This document shows positions 8,677 through 16,913 of a stretch of 64,000 nt of DNA, piece by piece. The stretch lies in the NCBI RefSeq assembly GCF_030348765.1, contig NZ_JAUCEU010000007.1, positions 1,668,501-1,732,500 on the forward strand, in the 5' to 3' direction. Position 1 is the stretch's first letter. Each line of letters starts with the position of its first letter. Origin of the DNA: Neobacillus sp. CF12. GTDB lineage: Bacteria; Bacillota; Bacilli; Bacillales; Cytobacillaceae. The notes under the pieces are model-generated. The model did no database searches, had not been told where the DNA came from, and worked only from the letters and a program-made list of their open reading frames with translations. Position numbers and translations under genes: made by a program.

Positions 8677-9582
8677 CTAAACAATCCTATTCCTTAAAAC
8701 TCCCAGTCCAGTAATCTCCAATTCTAGTTCATCTCCAGGCTCCAGCCAGCGGTACTTGTCGGTTCCCAATTCTAAGATGCACCCGAACCCAACCGTACCA
8801 GAGCCGATGATGTCACCAGGGTACAGCGTAACATCCTCGGAAGCCCGCTCGATCATTTGTCCGAATGAATAGTAAATATCTTTAAAATTTCCATGGGACC
8901 ACTTTTCTCCGTTTACTTTAGCAGTCATCTCCAAATCGAACACATTACCGATTTTGTATTTTTCCATTTCATCTTTTGTTACAATCCAAGGGCCAATTGA
9001 TGTAGCAAAATCTTTTCCCTTTGCCGGGCCGAGTAATACCTTCATTTCCTGCGCCTGCAAGTCACGGGCAGACCAATCATTTAAAATCGTATATCCGAAA
9101 ATATATTCTTCTGCTTCACTTGCTTTAATGTTTTTTCCTTCTTTCCCAATGATACAGGCTAGTTCTAATTCATAATCCAATTTCACACACTTTTTGGGGC
9201 GTGCCACTTCTTCATCTGGTCCCCTCATGGCATTCGGATTTGAAAAATAGAAGATTGGCACTTCATACCATTCTGGTGCGACAGTGTTTCCATGTGTTGC
9301 CGCTGCATTTTTCACATGTGTTTCAAATGCGACAAAATCCCGGAACGTACAAGGATTTGGCAACGGGGCAAGCAATTCAATTTCTTCCATTGAATAGGTT
9401 GGCTGGACATCTTTTTCTATTGACTGGACCCCTGGCAAATAGGCTTCTTGGTTTTCCAACAATTCGCGAATGCTAACTGGTAATTTCCCTTGTCCGACAA
9501 GCTGCATATCTACAACTCCATCGCCGCTAAGCCACCCACCACGTTTTTCACCGTTCGGATTGCGAAAAGTAACAAATTTCAT
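8677..9582 (-). CDS. Fumarylacetoacetate hydrolase (FAH) family protein
   Basis: The 301-residue protein has an FAH catalytic domain (~residues 70-295). The metal-binding acidic cluster is visible as [10 protein letters not shown] (E-x-E, ~residues 132-141) and NDWSARDLQ (~residues 168-176), followed by [12 protein letters not shown], which is diagnostic for FAH-type C-C hydrolases. Family members cleave fumarylacetoacetate or fumarylpyruvate, or act as decarboxylase/isomerase on meta-cleavage products. It sits 11 bp before the SDR gene and after the extradiol dioxygenase gene, which fits a role on a ring-opened diketo acid. The start at 9582 has a GGGGGT site. The reaction is not fixed by sequence. 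Confidence 0.85.
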   Translation of the reverse strand: MKFVTFRNPNGEKRGGWLSGDGVVDMQLVGQGKLPVSIRELLENQEAYLPGVQSIEKDVQPTYSMEEIELLAPLPNPCTFRDFVAFETHVKNAAATHGNTVAPEWYEVPIFYFSNPNAMRGPDEEVARPKKCVKLDYELELACIIGKEGKNIKASEAEEYIFGYTILNDWSARDLQAQEMKVLLGPAKGKDFATSIGPWIVTKDEMEKYKIGNVFDLEMTAKVNGEKWSHGNFKDIYYSFGQMIERASEDVTLYPGDIIGSGTVGFGCILELGTDKYRWLEPGDELELEITGLGVLRNRIV

Positions 9583-9610
9583 TGTCTTTATACCCCCATT
9601 CTCTTAAACG

Positions 9611-9641
9611 AATAAAGGACATCATCTAGACGTCCTTTATT
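9611..9641 (-). terminator. Intercistronic hairpin between dioxygenase and FAH genes
   Basis: A 10-bp stem, AATAAAGGAC / GTCCTTTATT, with an 11-nt loop follows the dioxygenase stop (9665). The arms share the GGAC/GTCC core with the hairpin at 7834-7878. It could process or partly terminate the transcript. Confidence 0.5.
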
Positions 9642-9664
9642 TCTTTCAATGAACCTCTGAAAAA

Positions 9665-10609
9665 TTAAGCCTTTTCTCTGATACTATCAAACTGTGCAGA
9701 TTCAAAAATGTTCACTTCATCCCAGGCATCGTTCGGATTTTCCTCAACCTTCCACATCTTAGGACCATAATCTGGCGCAAAGTACAATGGTGATCCTCCA
9801 TATATTTCAATACGGTTACCGCCCGGTTCAATCGCATAAGTTGTAAACGCCTCACCCACCGCATGCTTAAATGGTTTCATCTCTAACCTATAACCGTTAT
9901 CTACCACGTAATCTGCAGTCTCCAGCACTTGATCCCTATTTTCCACTGCAAAACATAAATGGTTCAACTGCCCATGCTCCTTCTTAAAATCAGCAAATAA
10001 GGCAATTTCATGTGATAAGCTTGAAACGGCTAGTAACGACCCAACCTCTGTACCATTAGGAATGACAATTCCTTCATTGTGTTTAAAGCCTAACTCTTTA
10101 TAGAAATTTGTGTGACGGGTTACATCACTAGTCCATAGCGTCACATGATCTAATCGTCTTACCGACGCACCGCGGCTTGGATTTTTTTGCGGACGGGATC
10201 TCCATTTACTTTTCAGATGAGCAGGGATTTCGGCTAGTTCGACCTCCCAGAAAATTTCTTCTAAATGTCCATCAGGAGAGTAGTATTGATAGGCTCTCCC
10301 ATGTCCTAGGTCTCCATCAATCCATCCTTTTCCGCAGCCCATGTTCTCAATGTATTGAACGGCATCCAGTAAATCTTCGTCACTTTCCGCACGCCAGCCA
10401 ATATGGCCAACTCCATTTGTTTTTGCTTCGGTTATCTTTAAACTGTGGTGAAAAAACTCTCCCCATGCACGCATGTAAACAGATTGACCGATTCTTCCGG
10501 ATTCCTCCATTCCCAATATTTCCTTGAAAAATTTCACAGACTCTTCTGGCTTTGGGCTTAAAAGTTCCACATGGGCTAATTGAGAGATAAAATGATTTCT
10601 TTTTGGCAT
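9665..10609 (-). CDS. Extradiol ring-cleavage dioxygenase (VOC superfamily, catechol 2,3-dioxygenase type)
   Basis: The 314-residue protein has two VOC domains, matching type-I extradiol dioxygenases. The catalytic C-terminal domain carries the 2-His-1-carboxylate Fe(II) ligands: His in RLDHVTLWTSDV (~residue 154), His in GQLNHLCFAVEN (~residue 218) and Glu in GGNRIEIYGG (~residue 269). The N-terminal domain (FISQLAHVELLSPKPEESV) is the non-catalytic copy. It opens a catechol-like ring next to a hydroxyl. The semialdehyde product would feed the dehydrogenase at 2062-3525. An AGGAGGAAAAAATC site precedes the ATG. It sits 28 bp after the alpha/beta hydrolase gene. The ring-cleaving role is firm; the ring is not known. 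Confidence 0.9.
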   Translation of the reverse strand: MPKRNHFISQLAHVELLSPKPEESVKFFKEILGMEESGRIGQSVYMRAWGEFFHHSLKITEAKTNGVGHIGWRAESDEDLLDAVQYIENMGCGKGWIDGDLGHGRAYQYYSPDGHLEEIFWEVELAEIPAHLKSKWRSRPQKNPSRGASVRRLDHVTLWTSDVTRHTNFYKELGFKHNEGIVIPNGTEVGSLLAVSSLSHEIALFADFKKEHGQLNHLCFAVENRDQVLETADYVVDNGYRLEMKPFKHAVGEAFTTYAIEPGGNRIEIYGGSPLYFAPDYGPKMWKVEENPNDAWDEVNIFESAQFDSIREKA

Positions 10610-10637
10610 GATTTTTTCCTCCTAAAAAATAAAAATA

Positions 10638-11744
10638 TTAAGCGTTCAACTGAAGTTTGAGCCAATCATACATTTCATAGGTCTCGGTTACGTTATCCAC
10701 CTGACAATGAGCGGAACCAGGACTGCTTTTCGGAACAATTTTCAACCATCTTGGGCATGTTAAATCATTATATAAATTGTAAGCATTCTCGACAGAGACC
10801 TGACGATCATCCTCACCATGAATAATATAGGTTGGCATGGAAATTTTTTCAGCAACCCCTTTAAGGTTAAAGAGATCCAACTTTTTCCGTGCTTCATCCA
10901 TCGATTCAGTACCAACAACATGCTGAAGAATTTTTGCTAATGGGTGGTTATCTGGACGTTTTGCCCAAACAGATTGATAGTCATAAACAGCACCCCAAAC
11001 GGCGCATGCCTTAAAGCGCGGTTCAAAGGCTGCTGACCTTGCTGCCATATAACCGCCCATTGAAACTGCCATGATTCCAACTCGATTTGGATCAATATCA
11101 AGGTTTTGAGCAGCCCATTCATATGCGGCAGTACCAGCAACATTGTAATCGTAACGAGATGAAATATGATTTAACCTTAATGCTCCACCTTGACCGGGGC
11201 CATCAATAGCAAGGAGAGCAATTCCCCGTTCATTTAACAGCTGGGCAGGACCAAAATAAAGTTCCTCAGCTGTCGAATCGAGGCCGCCGAACATAACCAC
11301 TAATGGAGAATCTTTTTTACCTGGGACAGCGAAAAAGTATCCAGGCAGAAACGAGTTTTCATAGGGGATTTGGACTGCCATTGGAGGGTTATCCAGCATT
11401 TCCGCGCCTTTTCTAAAGGATTCTACACCTTTTAAATAGGTTGGTATTTTTCTAGGATCATCCGGCTGAAGGAAAAACTCAGCGGTTCTGATATAATTGG
11501 ATGCCCGCAAATAAGCTGCTCTCGCTGTTTCAATCTGCTCTTGGTCCTGGGCTTCATTGGCAACAGCAAGTGTACGGTTACCAGCGCCCATCCATGCATG
11601 ATGAAAACTCTCCGTATTCCCAAGAGTAATATTGCCCGCTGCTTCTAAGATTTCATTCACTTCACCGCCGCCAAAATGGGCTTGGCTAAACATCCTTACA
11701 ATTTGGTAAGACCACATATAATGTTCAGGGAAATAATGCCACAT
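10638..11744 (-). CDS. Alpha/beta hydrolase, 2,6-dihydroxypseudooxynicotine hydrolase-like
   Basis: The 368-residue protein has a helical N-terminal half (~residues 1-120) and an alpha/beta hydrolase core. The nucleophile elbow is GIMAVSMGGYMA (Ser ~residue 211). The acid is in IIHGEDDRQV (~residue 300) and the His in PGSAHCQVD (~residue 345). Size and architecture match the FrsA/DHPON hydrolase group, which breaks a C-C bond between an acyl side chain and a hydroxylated ring. Lying between the FAD hydroxylase and ring-cleavage genes, it could release an acyl group from a hydroxylated aromatic before ring opening. That order of events is inference. Simple ester hydrolysis is the main alternative. 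Confidence 0.78.
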   Translation of the reverse strand: MWHYFPEHYMWSYQIVRMFSQAHFGGGEVNEILEAAGNITLGNTESFHHAWMGAGNRTLAVANEAQDQEQIETARAAYLRASNYIRTAEFFLQPDDPRKIPTYLKGVESFRKGAEMLDNPPMAVQIPYENSFLPGYFFAVPGKKDSPLVVMFGGLDSTAEELYFGPAQLLNERGIALLAIDGPGQGGALRLNHISSRYDYNVAGTAAYEWAAQNLDIDPNRVGIMAVSMGGYMAARSAAFEPRFKACAVWGAVYDYQSVWAKRPDNHPLAKILQHVVGTESMDEARKKLDLFNLKGVAEKISMPTYIIHGEDDRQVSVENAYNLYNDLTCPRWLKIVPKSSPGSAHCQVDNVTETYEMYDWLKLQLNA

Positions 11745-11787
11745 ATCTACTACACTCCAAATTCTTTAAATTTTTCCAATGGCTTTA

Positions 11788-12918
11788 CTAGATGGTCTCT
11801 GTCATTTTAACGAGACTTTGTGCAACAATGGCATTCGGGTTATTCTCTTTTGGCAACCTGCCTTCTAATTGCAATAGTTCCCAGTTAACCAAAGTGTTTG
11901 AATTATCGACCACAAATTTACAACGTTCAAATCGCCTGTCCATGAATTCGTCTAAAATGTCTGATACTGGATTATCACTTTGTAGCAATTCTGCTAAAAC
12001 AAGGGCATCCTCAATCGCCATCGCTGCCCCCTGTGCTAAATGGGGAACGGTTGCATGGGCAGCGTCTCCAATTAGAAGTACGCGTTCCCGATGCCAAGGC
12101 TTCTCGACAATTAGGGTTTCGAGCGGTCGATAAACCACTTCTTTTGGATCGGTAATTTGTTCACTTAATTCTGCGATTAAGCCTCCAAATTCTTGAAATG
12201 CCTCACGCATAAGAACATCCAGTTGATCCTCTTGCTTCCATGGGTTTCCTGGTTCTGCTGTAACAACAAAAACATAACAACTATCCTTGGTCATGGGAAC
12301 AATACCAGCTTTAGCTTTCCGTCCATAAAACATCGTAATGTTATCGAGATCAGATGGACGTTTCAGGGTATAACGCCAGACAGCCTGTCCGACAAAGCTT
12401 GGTTCAATTTCGCCAAACACCAAGTTACGAACCTTTGATCTAACTCCATCGGATCCAACTACAAGATCATAGGTCCCTGAGGTACCATCGGTGAATTTTG
12501 TATAGACAAAGCTGCCCGCATTTTCAATTGCTTCAACAGTGGTGCCCATTCGAATCTTCGTTCCATTATTAATAGCAGCTTGCAGCAATATTTCGTGAAA
12601 GTCCCTTCTCGGAATACCTCCCGTCATATTGAACTGTCCGGATGGATGAATAGGTGCATCAAAGATCATATTTCCCTGTGAGTCCCGGATATGTAAGGCA
12701 GAGTGTGTCGTTCCCACCGCTAAAAATTCTTCCGAAATCCCAAGTGCATCTATGGCCCTCAGAGCATTAGATTGAAGAATGATGCCAACTCCATAAACGT
12801 TCCATTCCTTTTGCTTTTCAACAATCTCGGTTTCAATACCAGCCTTTTGCAAAGCAATAGCTGTCGCCAGCCCGCCGATACCCCCACCAACAATAAGAAC
12901 CTTTTTTACGTTTGACAT
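11788..12918 (-). CDS. FAD-dependent aromatic monooxygenase (salicylate/3-hydroxybenzoate hydroxylase family)
   Basis: The 376-residue class-A flavoprotein monooxygenase has the N-terminal FAD motif VGGGIGGLATAIALQKAG (~residues 10-27), the middle DG motif GSDGVRSKVRNLV (~residues 155-167) and the late FAD-ribityl motif LIGDAAHATVPHLAQGAAMA (~residues 286-305). It hydroxylates an aromatic ring with NAD(P)H and O2. It is first in the upper operon (AGGAGGGG site before the ATG). Its upstream region (12919-13381) is shared with a divergent AAHS transporter. Close relatives act on salicylate, 3-hydroxybenzoate, 6-hydroxynicotinate or kynurenine, so the substrate is not decided. No truncation is seen. 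Confidence 0.87.
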   Translation of the reverse strand: MSNVKKVLIVGGGIGGLATAIALQKAGIETEIVEKQKEWNVYGVGIILQSNALRAIDALGISEEFLAVGTTHSALHIRDSQGNMIFDAPIHPSGQFNMTGGIPRRDFHEILLQAAINNGTKIRMGTTVEAIENAGSFVYTKFTDGTSGTYDLVVGSDGVRSKVRNLVFGEIEPSFVGQAVWRYTLKRPSDLDNITMFYGRKAKAGIVPMTKDSCYVFVVTAEPGNPWKQEDQLDVLMREAFQEFGGLIAELSEQITDPKEVVYRPLETLIVEKPWHRERVLLIGDAAHATVPHLAQGAAMAIEDALVLAELLQSDNPVSDILDEFMDRRFERCKFVVDNSNTLVNWELLQLEGRLPKENNPNAIVAQSLVKMTETI

Positions 12919-13381
12919 GAAAACCCCTCCTTTTATTTAGCTTTAGGATTTAACTATTACTGAGTCTTCAAAATAACCTTCGCACTGTGAAGACGGTGAA
13001 AAGGTATCTAAATCCTATGCCAAGTAATAATGCAAGAAGTGTGCCAAAGTAGAAAACGCTATCATTCATAATTTTCAAAATAATAAGCCGACAGTTCTCC
13101 GTGATTTTTGTCCGAAAACACTACATATGTGTGTGAATTGTCCGAAATTAGTACAACAACAACTAAGCGTAATAGTTCCATAGACTCAATTTAGTACTAA
13201 TATTCCGAAAAGTATAAATCTTTTATTGAAAATATAACCACAAGTGTATATAATCTCTAAATAGAGAACGAATACCACTAATAGCAATAAGAAGTTAGTG
13301 TTAACCTGCAACTCTTACTAATTCACTCATACTTTCGTAAGCGTTATCATTTAATTTATTTTTTTTAAAAGGGGAAAAAAT
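12919..13381. promoter_or_regulatory. Divergent intergenic region with repeated TCCGAAA boxes
   Basis: This 463-bp region holds no convincing gene. It separates the FAD monooxygenase from the AAHS carrier and must contain both promoters. Three similar 11-mers occur in one direction: TTGTCCGAAAA (13108-13118), TTGTCCGAAAT (13138-13148, exactly 30 bp later) and TATTCCGAAAA (13201-13211). A perfect palindrome TTAGTACTAA lies at 13191-13200, and its half TTAGTAC recurs at 13147-13153. Helical-turn spacing suggests protein-binding sites. The regulator is unknown; the IclR protein at 3753 is a candidate. Confidence 0.5.
13336..13349 (+). promoter_or_regulatory. cre (CcpA) site upstream of the AAHS transporter
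   Basis: CGTAAGCGTTATCA matches the cre consensus TGWNANCGNTNWCA at 13 of 14 positions. It lies ~33 bp before the ATG at 13382, a position suited to carbon catabolite repression of aromatic uptake. Confidence 0.6.
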
Positions 13382-14731
13382 ATGAAAACAATTAATTCTA
13401 CCGAAGTTATCGCTAACAGCAAATTTAACCGCTTTCATTTAGGGTTACTATTATGGAGTTTTATCATTATCTTATTTGATGGTTATGATTTGGTCGTCTA
13501 TGGAACAGTTGTACCTAGCTTGATAGAGGAATGGAATCTTTCATCGGTAGAAGCCGGAGCAATCGGAACCTATGGGTTATTTGGGATGATGTTTGGGGCA
13601 ATCTTTTTCGGTACTTTAGCTGACCGTATTGGCAGGAAGAACGTGATTGCGATAACCTTAGTACTGTTTAGTTTATTTACATTCCTTTGCGGCTTTGCCA
13701 AAACCCCTACTTCGTTCTCAACCTTTCGTTTCTTAGCTGGATTAGGTTTGGGAGGAATCATGCCAAATGTTATTGCACTATTAACAGATTACGCTCCTAA
13801 GACGATGAGAAGTATGATTGTAAGTATCGTTTTATGTGGTTATTCTGTTGGGGGGATTCTTGCTCCCTTAATAGGGATATTCTTAATGCCAACTTTCGGA
13901 TGGGAATCAATCTTCTGGTTTGCGGGTTTTCCACTATTAATATTGCCTATTATGTATAAACAACTGCCTGAAACAGCCAGTTATCTGATCCGTACAGGTA
14001 AAAAAGAAAAATTGATTGCAACCCTTTCTAAAGTAAGTCCAGAATCGCATTTTAGTCTAAATGATGAGATTATCGACTTAAAAATACAAGAATCAAAGGT
14101 TCCTATCATAGGATTATTTAAGGAGAAACGAGCCTTCAGTACGGTTATGTTTTGGACAGCATTTTTCAGTTGTTTATTGATGGTTTATGGTTTGAATACT
14201 TGGCTTCCTAAATTGATGATGGAAGCAGGATATGGATTAAGTTCAAGTTTAGGCTTTCTCATTGCCCTCCAAGGCGGAGCCATTATCGGGACACTGATAA
14301 TCGGACGACTTTGTGATAAATACGGTTCAAAAAAAATGCTTGTTCCGATGTACGCCTCAGGCGCCGTGGCTCTGACACTCCTTGGATTTGGAGGAAATAC
14401 GTTAGTAATTTATCTGTTAGTAGCCATTGCCGGAGCTGCAACCATTGGTGCTCAAAATATTGTTCAGGCGTATGTTTCTCAGTACTATCCGCCATCTATT
14501 AGATCTACAGCATTAGGGATGGCTTCTGGAGTCGGCAGGATCGGCGGTATGCTTGGTCCCCTTTTAGGAGGATTCCTATTATCCGTTTCTTTACCTATTC
14601 ACTTAAACTTTATCGCCTTTGCGATTCCTGGCTTAATTGCAGCCGCTGCTCTCTCGATGGTGCCGTTAAAAAATGCTTATCAAAATAAAAACGTTGCCGA
14701 AGATGCATCCATTAAAGTTCATGTAAGTTAA
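13382..14731 (+). CDS. MFS aromatic acid:H+ symporter (AAHS family)
   Basis: The 449-residue 12-TM transporter carries the AAHS signature DGYDLVVYGTV in TM1 (~residues 29-39). The MFS loop motif is GTLADRIGRKNV (~residues 76-87), and a second copy in the C-terminal half is GRLCDKYGSKKM. AAHS carriers (PcaK, BenK, MhpT) import protonated aromatic acids such as benzoates or hydroxyphenylpropionates. It is divergent from the monooxygenase operon, and an AAAGGGG site precedes the ATG. A cre site just upstream suggests glucose repression. This is the best clue that the operon substrate is an aromatic carboxylate. Confidence 0.88.
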   Translation: MKTINSTEVIANSKFNRFHLGLLLWSFIIILFDGYDLVVYGTVVPSLIEEWNLSSVEAGAIGTYGLFGMMFGAIFFGTLADRIGRKNVIAITLVLFSLFTFLCGFAKTPTSFSTFRFLAGLGLGGIMPNVIALLTDYAPKTMRSMIVSIVLCGYSVGGILAPLIGIFLMPTFGWESIFWFAGFPLLILPIMYKQLPETASYLIRTGKKEKLIATLSKVSPESHFSLNDEIIDLKIQESKVPIIGLFKEKRAFSTVMFWTAFFSCLLMVYGLNTWLPKLMMEAGYGLSSSLGFLIALQGGAIIGTLIIGRLCDKYGSKKMLVPMYASGAVALTLLGFGGNTLVIYLLVAIAGAATIGAQNIVQAYVSQYYPPSIRSTALGMASGVGRIGGMLGPLLGGFLLSVSLPIHLNFIAFAIPGLIAAAALSMVPLKNAYQNKNVAEDASIKVHVS

Positions 14732-14815
14732 TGGAGTAAAAAAGTCTCCCTTGTAAATTAAGCCGTTCTCTTTTGGAGTAGCCGCATTGAAAAAGGCAAA
14801 TATAAAAACATATGT

Positions 14816-14854
14816 AAGAGCAGTGGATTTCACAACTGAAATCGCACTGCTTTT
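14816..14854 (+). terminator. Terminator after AAHS transporter
   Basis: AAGAGCAGTG-GATTTC pairs with GAAATC-C/GCACTGCTTTT around a 6-nt loop (one bulged base) and ends in a T-run. It lies 85 bp past the transporter stop and 58 bp from the convergent LysR stop (14912), so it may serve both strands. Confidence 0.7.
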
Positions 14855-14911
14855 AGCTATTTTTGAGAGAATTATCTGCCCCAATTATTAAGTTTTAATA
14901 GATTAATTCTA

Positions 14912-15820
14912 TTACATTATTTGAATAGACATTTCTTTATTAATTTCAGTAGTCGAATTTAAAACAAGTTCAATAAATGCTTCTACTGCTGGGGATAACC
15001 ACTTTTTCTTTTTTATCAGCATATGTGAATAAATCGACTCGAACTTTTCATTGTGACTGATGATTTTTAGTTTTCCACTTTCCACTTCTTCTTTAACCGT
15101 AATGTAAGGTAATACAGAAAATCCAATTCCACTCATAACAATCTTTTTAATAGCTTCTATACTCCATAACTCCATTGTTTGAAAGTTGTATATATCATGC
15201 TTTAAGAGATATTTTTCAAACATTGCCCTATAACTACAACCTTCTTCATTAGTAATAAAAAATTGGTTAGTTTGATTTCTTTTATAATCGTCAAAATGCG
15301 CCAGACCATCATTACTACCCACAAGGACGATTTCCTCCTCAAAAAGTGAATAATGTAAGCATTTTTCCGGTTTTATTTCTGGATAGACCATAAAAGCAAC
15401 ATCTACCCGTCCAGTTATTAGGTCAATTTGGTTTTGCCCGCATGTACCGTTACTTAGTATTAGTTTGACATGAGGATACTTTAACGAACACTCTCTGATT
15501 ATTGGACCTAATCTTGAAATAGTCAGTGACTCTGGTGCAGCCACTTTTAATACTCCCTTAATCTCTTGGGTGCATCGCATGTTCTTTATCTGTTCATGAG
15601 TAGTTAGTAAATCTTCGGCTAGAGGTATTAGTTCTCTACCTATATGAGTAAGCTGTAACTTCCTTTTTACATAAGTAAACAACTCTCCGCCAATTTCATG
15701 TTCAAGCGCCTGTATATGAGAAGTAATCGTAGATTGAGTATAACCTAACTTCGAAGCAGCCCCTGTATAACTTCCTATTTCTACAATAGTCATAAATGTT
15801 AATAGATGTCTAATTTCCAT
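14912..15820 (-). CDS. LysR-family transcriptional regulator
   Basis: The 302-residue protein has the LysR N-terminal winged helix (MEIRHLLTFMTIVEIGSYTGAASKLGYTQSTITSHI, residues 1-36). A substrate-binding effector domain (~residues 90-295) begins near VLKVAAPESLTI. The ATG at 15820 has AAAGGAG 8 bp upstream and starts exactly at the family N-terminus. The open frame continues upstream to 16141 without coding character and overlaps the divergent exporter, so I reject that longer start. It is divergent from a LysE/RhtB exporter at 15954. LysR-exporter divergent pairs commonly sense the exported amino acid. Confidence 0.92.
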   Translation of the reverse strand: MEIRHLLTFMTIVEIGSYTGAASKLGYTQSTITSHIQALEHEIGGELFTYVKRKLQLTHIGRELIPLAEDLLTTHEQIKNMRCTQEIKGVLKVAAPESLTISRLGPIIRECSLKYPHVKLILSNGTCGQNQIDLITGRVDVAFMVYPEIKPEKCLHYSLFEEEIVLVGSNDGLAHFDDYKRNQTNQFFITNEEGCSYRAMFEKYLLKHDIYNFQTMELWSIEAIKKIVMSGIGFSVLPYITVKEEVESGKLKIISHNEKFESIYSHMLIKKKKWLSPAVEAFIELVLNSTTEINKEMSIQIM

Positions 15821-15953
15821 ATCGTTTCTCCTTTTGTTGAAGGCATTATCGAAAATAATGATAATGAATTTTTTAATTTCAATTTTATTTATAGTTAATA
15901 TCATCATACAATAGAGGCTGTTCAATAGTAAATTAGTAAATGAAGGTGGGTCT

Positions 15954-16532
15954 ATGAATATAGTAGCGTTTCTTTCGTATGTAATTATTACATCAATTAC
16001 ACCAGGTCCAAGTAACATCTTAATGATGAATGAAGGAAGGAGATTTGGTTTTTTAGCGTCGTGGAAATTCAATAGCGGAATCTTGGCAGGGTTTGCGGTA
16101 CTAGGAATTTTGAGCGGAGTATTTACAACAAGTTTATACAAATGGATACCTTTAGTAGAGCCATATTTTAAAATAGCTGGTGCTACATATTTGCTCTACT
16201 TGGCATGGAAGGTGGGCTTGCACAAAAGTTCAGGGAAAGATACTAGTAACGTGAAATCTTCTTTCTTATCTGGATTTATCTTTCAGCTCATAAATGTCAA
16301 AAGCATTTTGTTTTTTTTAACAGTAATGAGTGCTTTTATATTGCCGTTTTATAATTCTTATAAATCAATTGGTTCTTACTTAACTTTAGCGATTTTTCTA
16401 GGGTGGATAGCGCTACTTTTGTGGTCAGGGTTTGGCTCGATTTTTAAGAAATTCTTTTTTAAATATGACAAGTCATTTCGATTTATTATGAGTTTGTTGT
16501 TGATATATTCAGCGGCAAGTATTCTTATTTAA
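15954..16532 (+). CDS. LysE/RhtB-family amino-acid exporter
   Basis: The 192-residue protein has about six hydrophobic segments and the LysE-family start 'FLSYVIITSITPGPSNILMM' (~residues 5-24). The TPGP motif is the hallmark of RhtB/LeuE-type exporters. The length is slightly below the usual ~205. The gene is divergent from the LysR regulator (start 15820). A GAAGGTGGG site precedes the ATG. Its role would be export of an amino acid or homoserine-lactone-like metabolite. It has no evident link to the neighbouring aromatic genes. Confidence 0.87.
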   Translation: MNIVAFLSYVIITSITPGPSNILMMNEGRRFGFLASWKFNSGILAGFAVLGILSGVFTTSLYKWIPLVEPYFKIAGATYLLYLAWKVGLHKSSGKDTSNVKSSFLSGFIFQLINVKSILFFLTVMSAFILPFYNSYKSIGSYLTLAIFLGWIALLLWSGFGSIFKKFFFKYDKSFRFIMSLLLIYSAASILI

Positions 16533-16548
16533 AACTTATTATGAGGAT

Positions 16549-16585
16549 AAAACAGCAACAATGTTCACATGTCGCTGTTTTTTTA
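16549..16585 (+). terminator. Rho-independent terminator of the exporter gene
   Basis: AAAACAGC pairs with GCTGTTTT, with further ACA/TGT pairing inside, followed by a run of seven to eight T. It begins 17 bp past the exporter stop. Confidence 0.85.
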
Positions 16586-16913
16586 TTGCATTTGAAAAAA
16601 TGTCTTTCAATTCAAAGACCTATTTTGTTAATTGAAATCTTTGGGTAGGTGTCAATTTCTCTCCACCTCTACCTCATACAAAAATTAAAATACTCTTTGA
16701 ATCATTAATGATTGCTCATTCACAAAAACTACTTTTGCATACAAAATCGTACTCTATTTATCAAGTACCATAATTAAAATTTTGGTTAGAGTTAACATTA
16801 TGGTTATTATACATGTTAATTATTCTCTAAAAAAGTGAAGAAACCTTGATATATTAATAAAAAAAGCAATTCGATTTCTTATGCACTACTTTTACATGTT
16901 TTTATATGGAACT
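16586..16913. other. Gene-free intergenic region
   Basis: About 330 bp between the exporter terminator and the end of the first sigma-54 activator gene. It is A/T rich. I see no gene, no RNA motif and no -24/-12 sigma-54 promoter. Confidence 0.5.

Noticed and set aside
3753..12918. Kynurenine/tryptophan degradation assignment for the aromatic operons
   Set aside because: KynB-like, ACMSD-like and AMSDH-like proteins are present, but tryptophan dioxygenase, kynureninase and 3-hydroxyanthranilate dioxygenase are not. The ring-cleaving enzyme is a VOC extradiol enzyme, not a cupin.
15821..16141. N-terminal extension of the LysR gene
   Set aside because: The family N-terminus begins at the ATG at 15820 with a good ribosome site. 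The upstream frame has no LysR-like sequence and overlaps the divergent exporter gene.
16533..16913. Sigma-54 (-24/-12) promoter beside the activators
   Set aside because: No TGGCAC-N5-TTGCA-type match was found by eye here or in 12919-13381. The nearest partial match lacks the -12 element.
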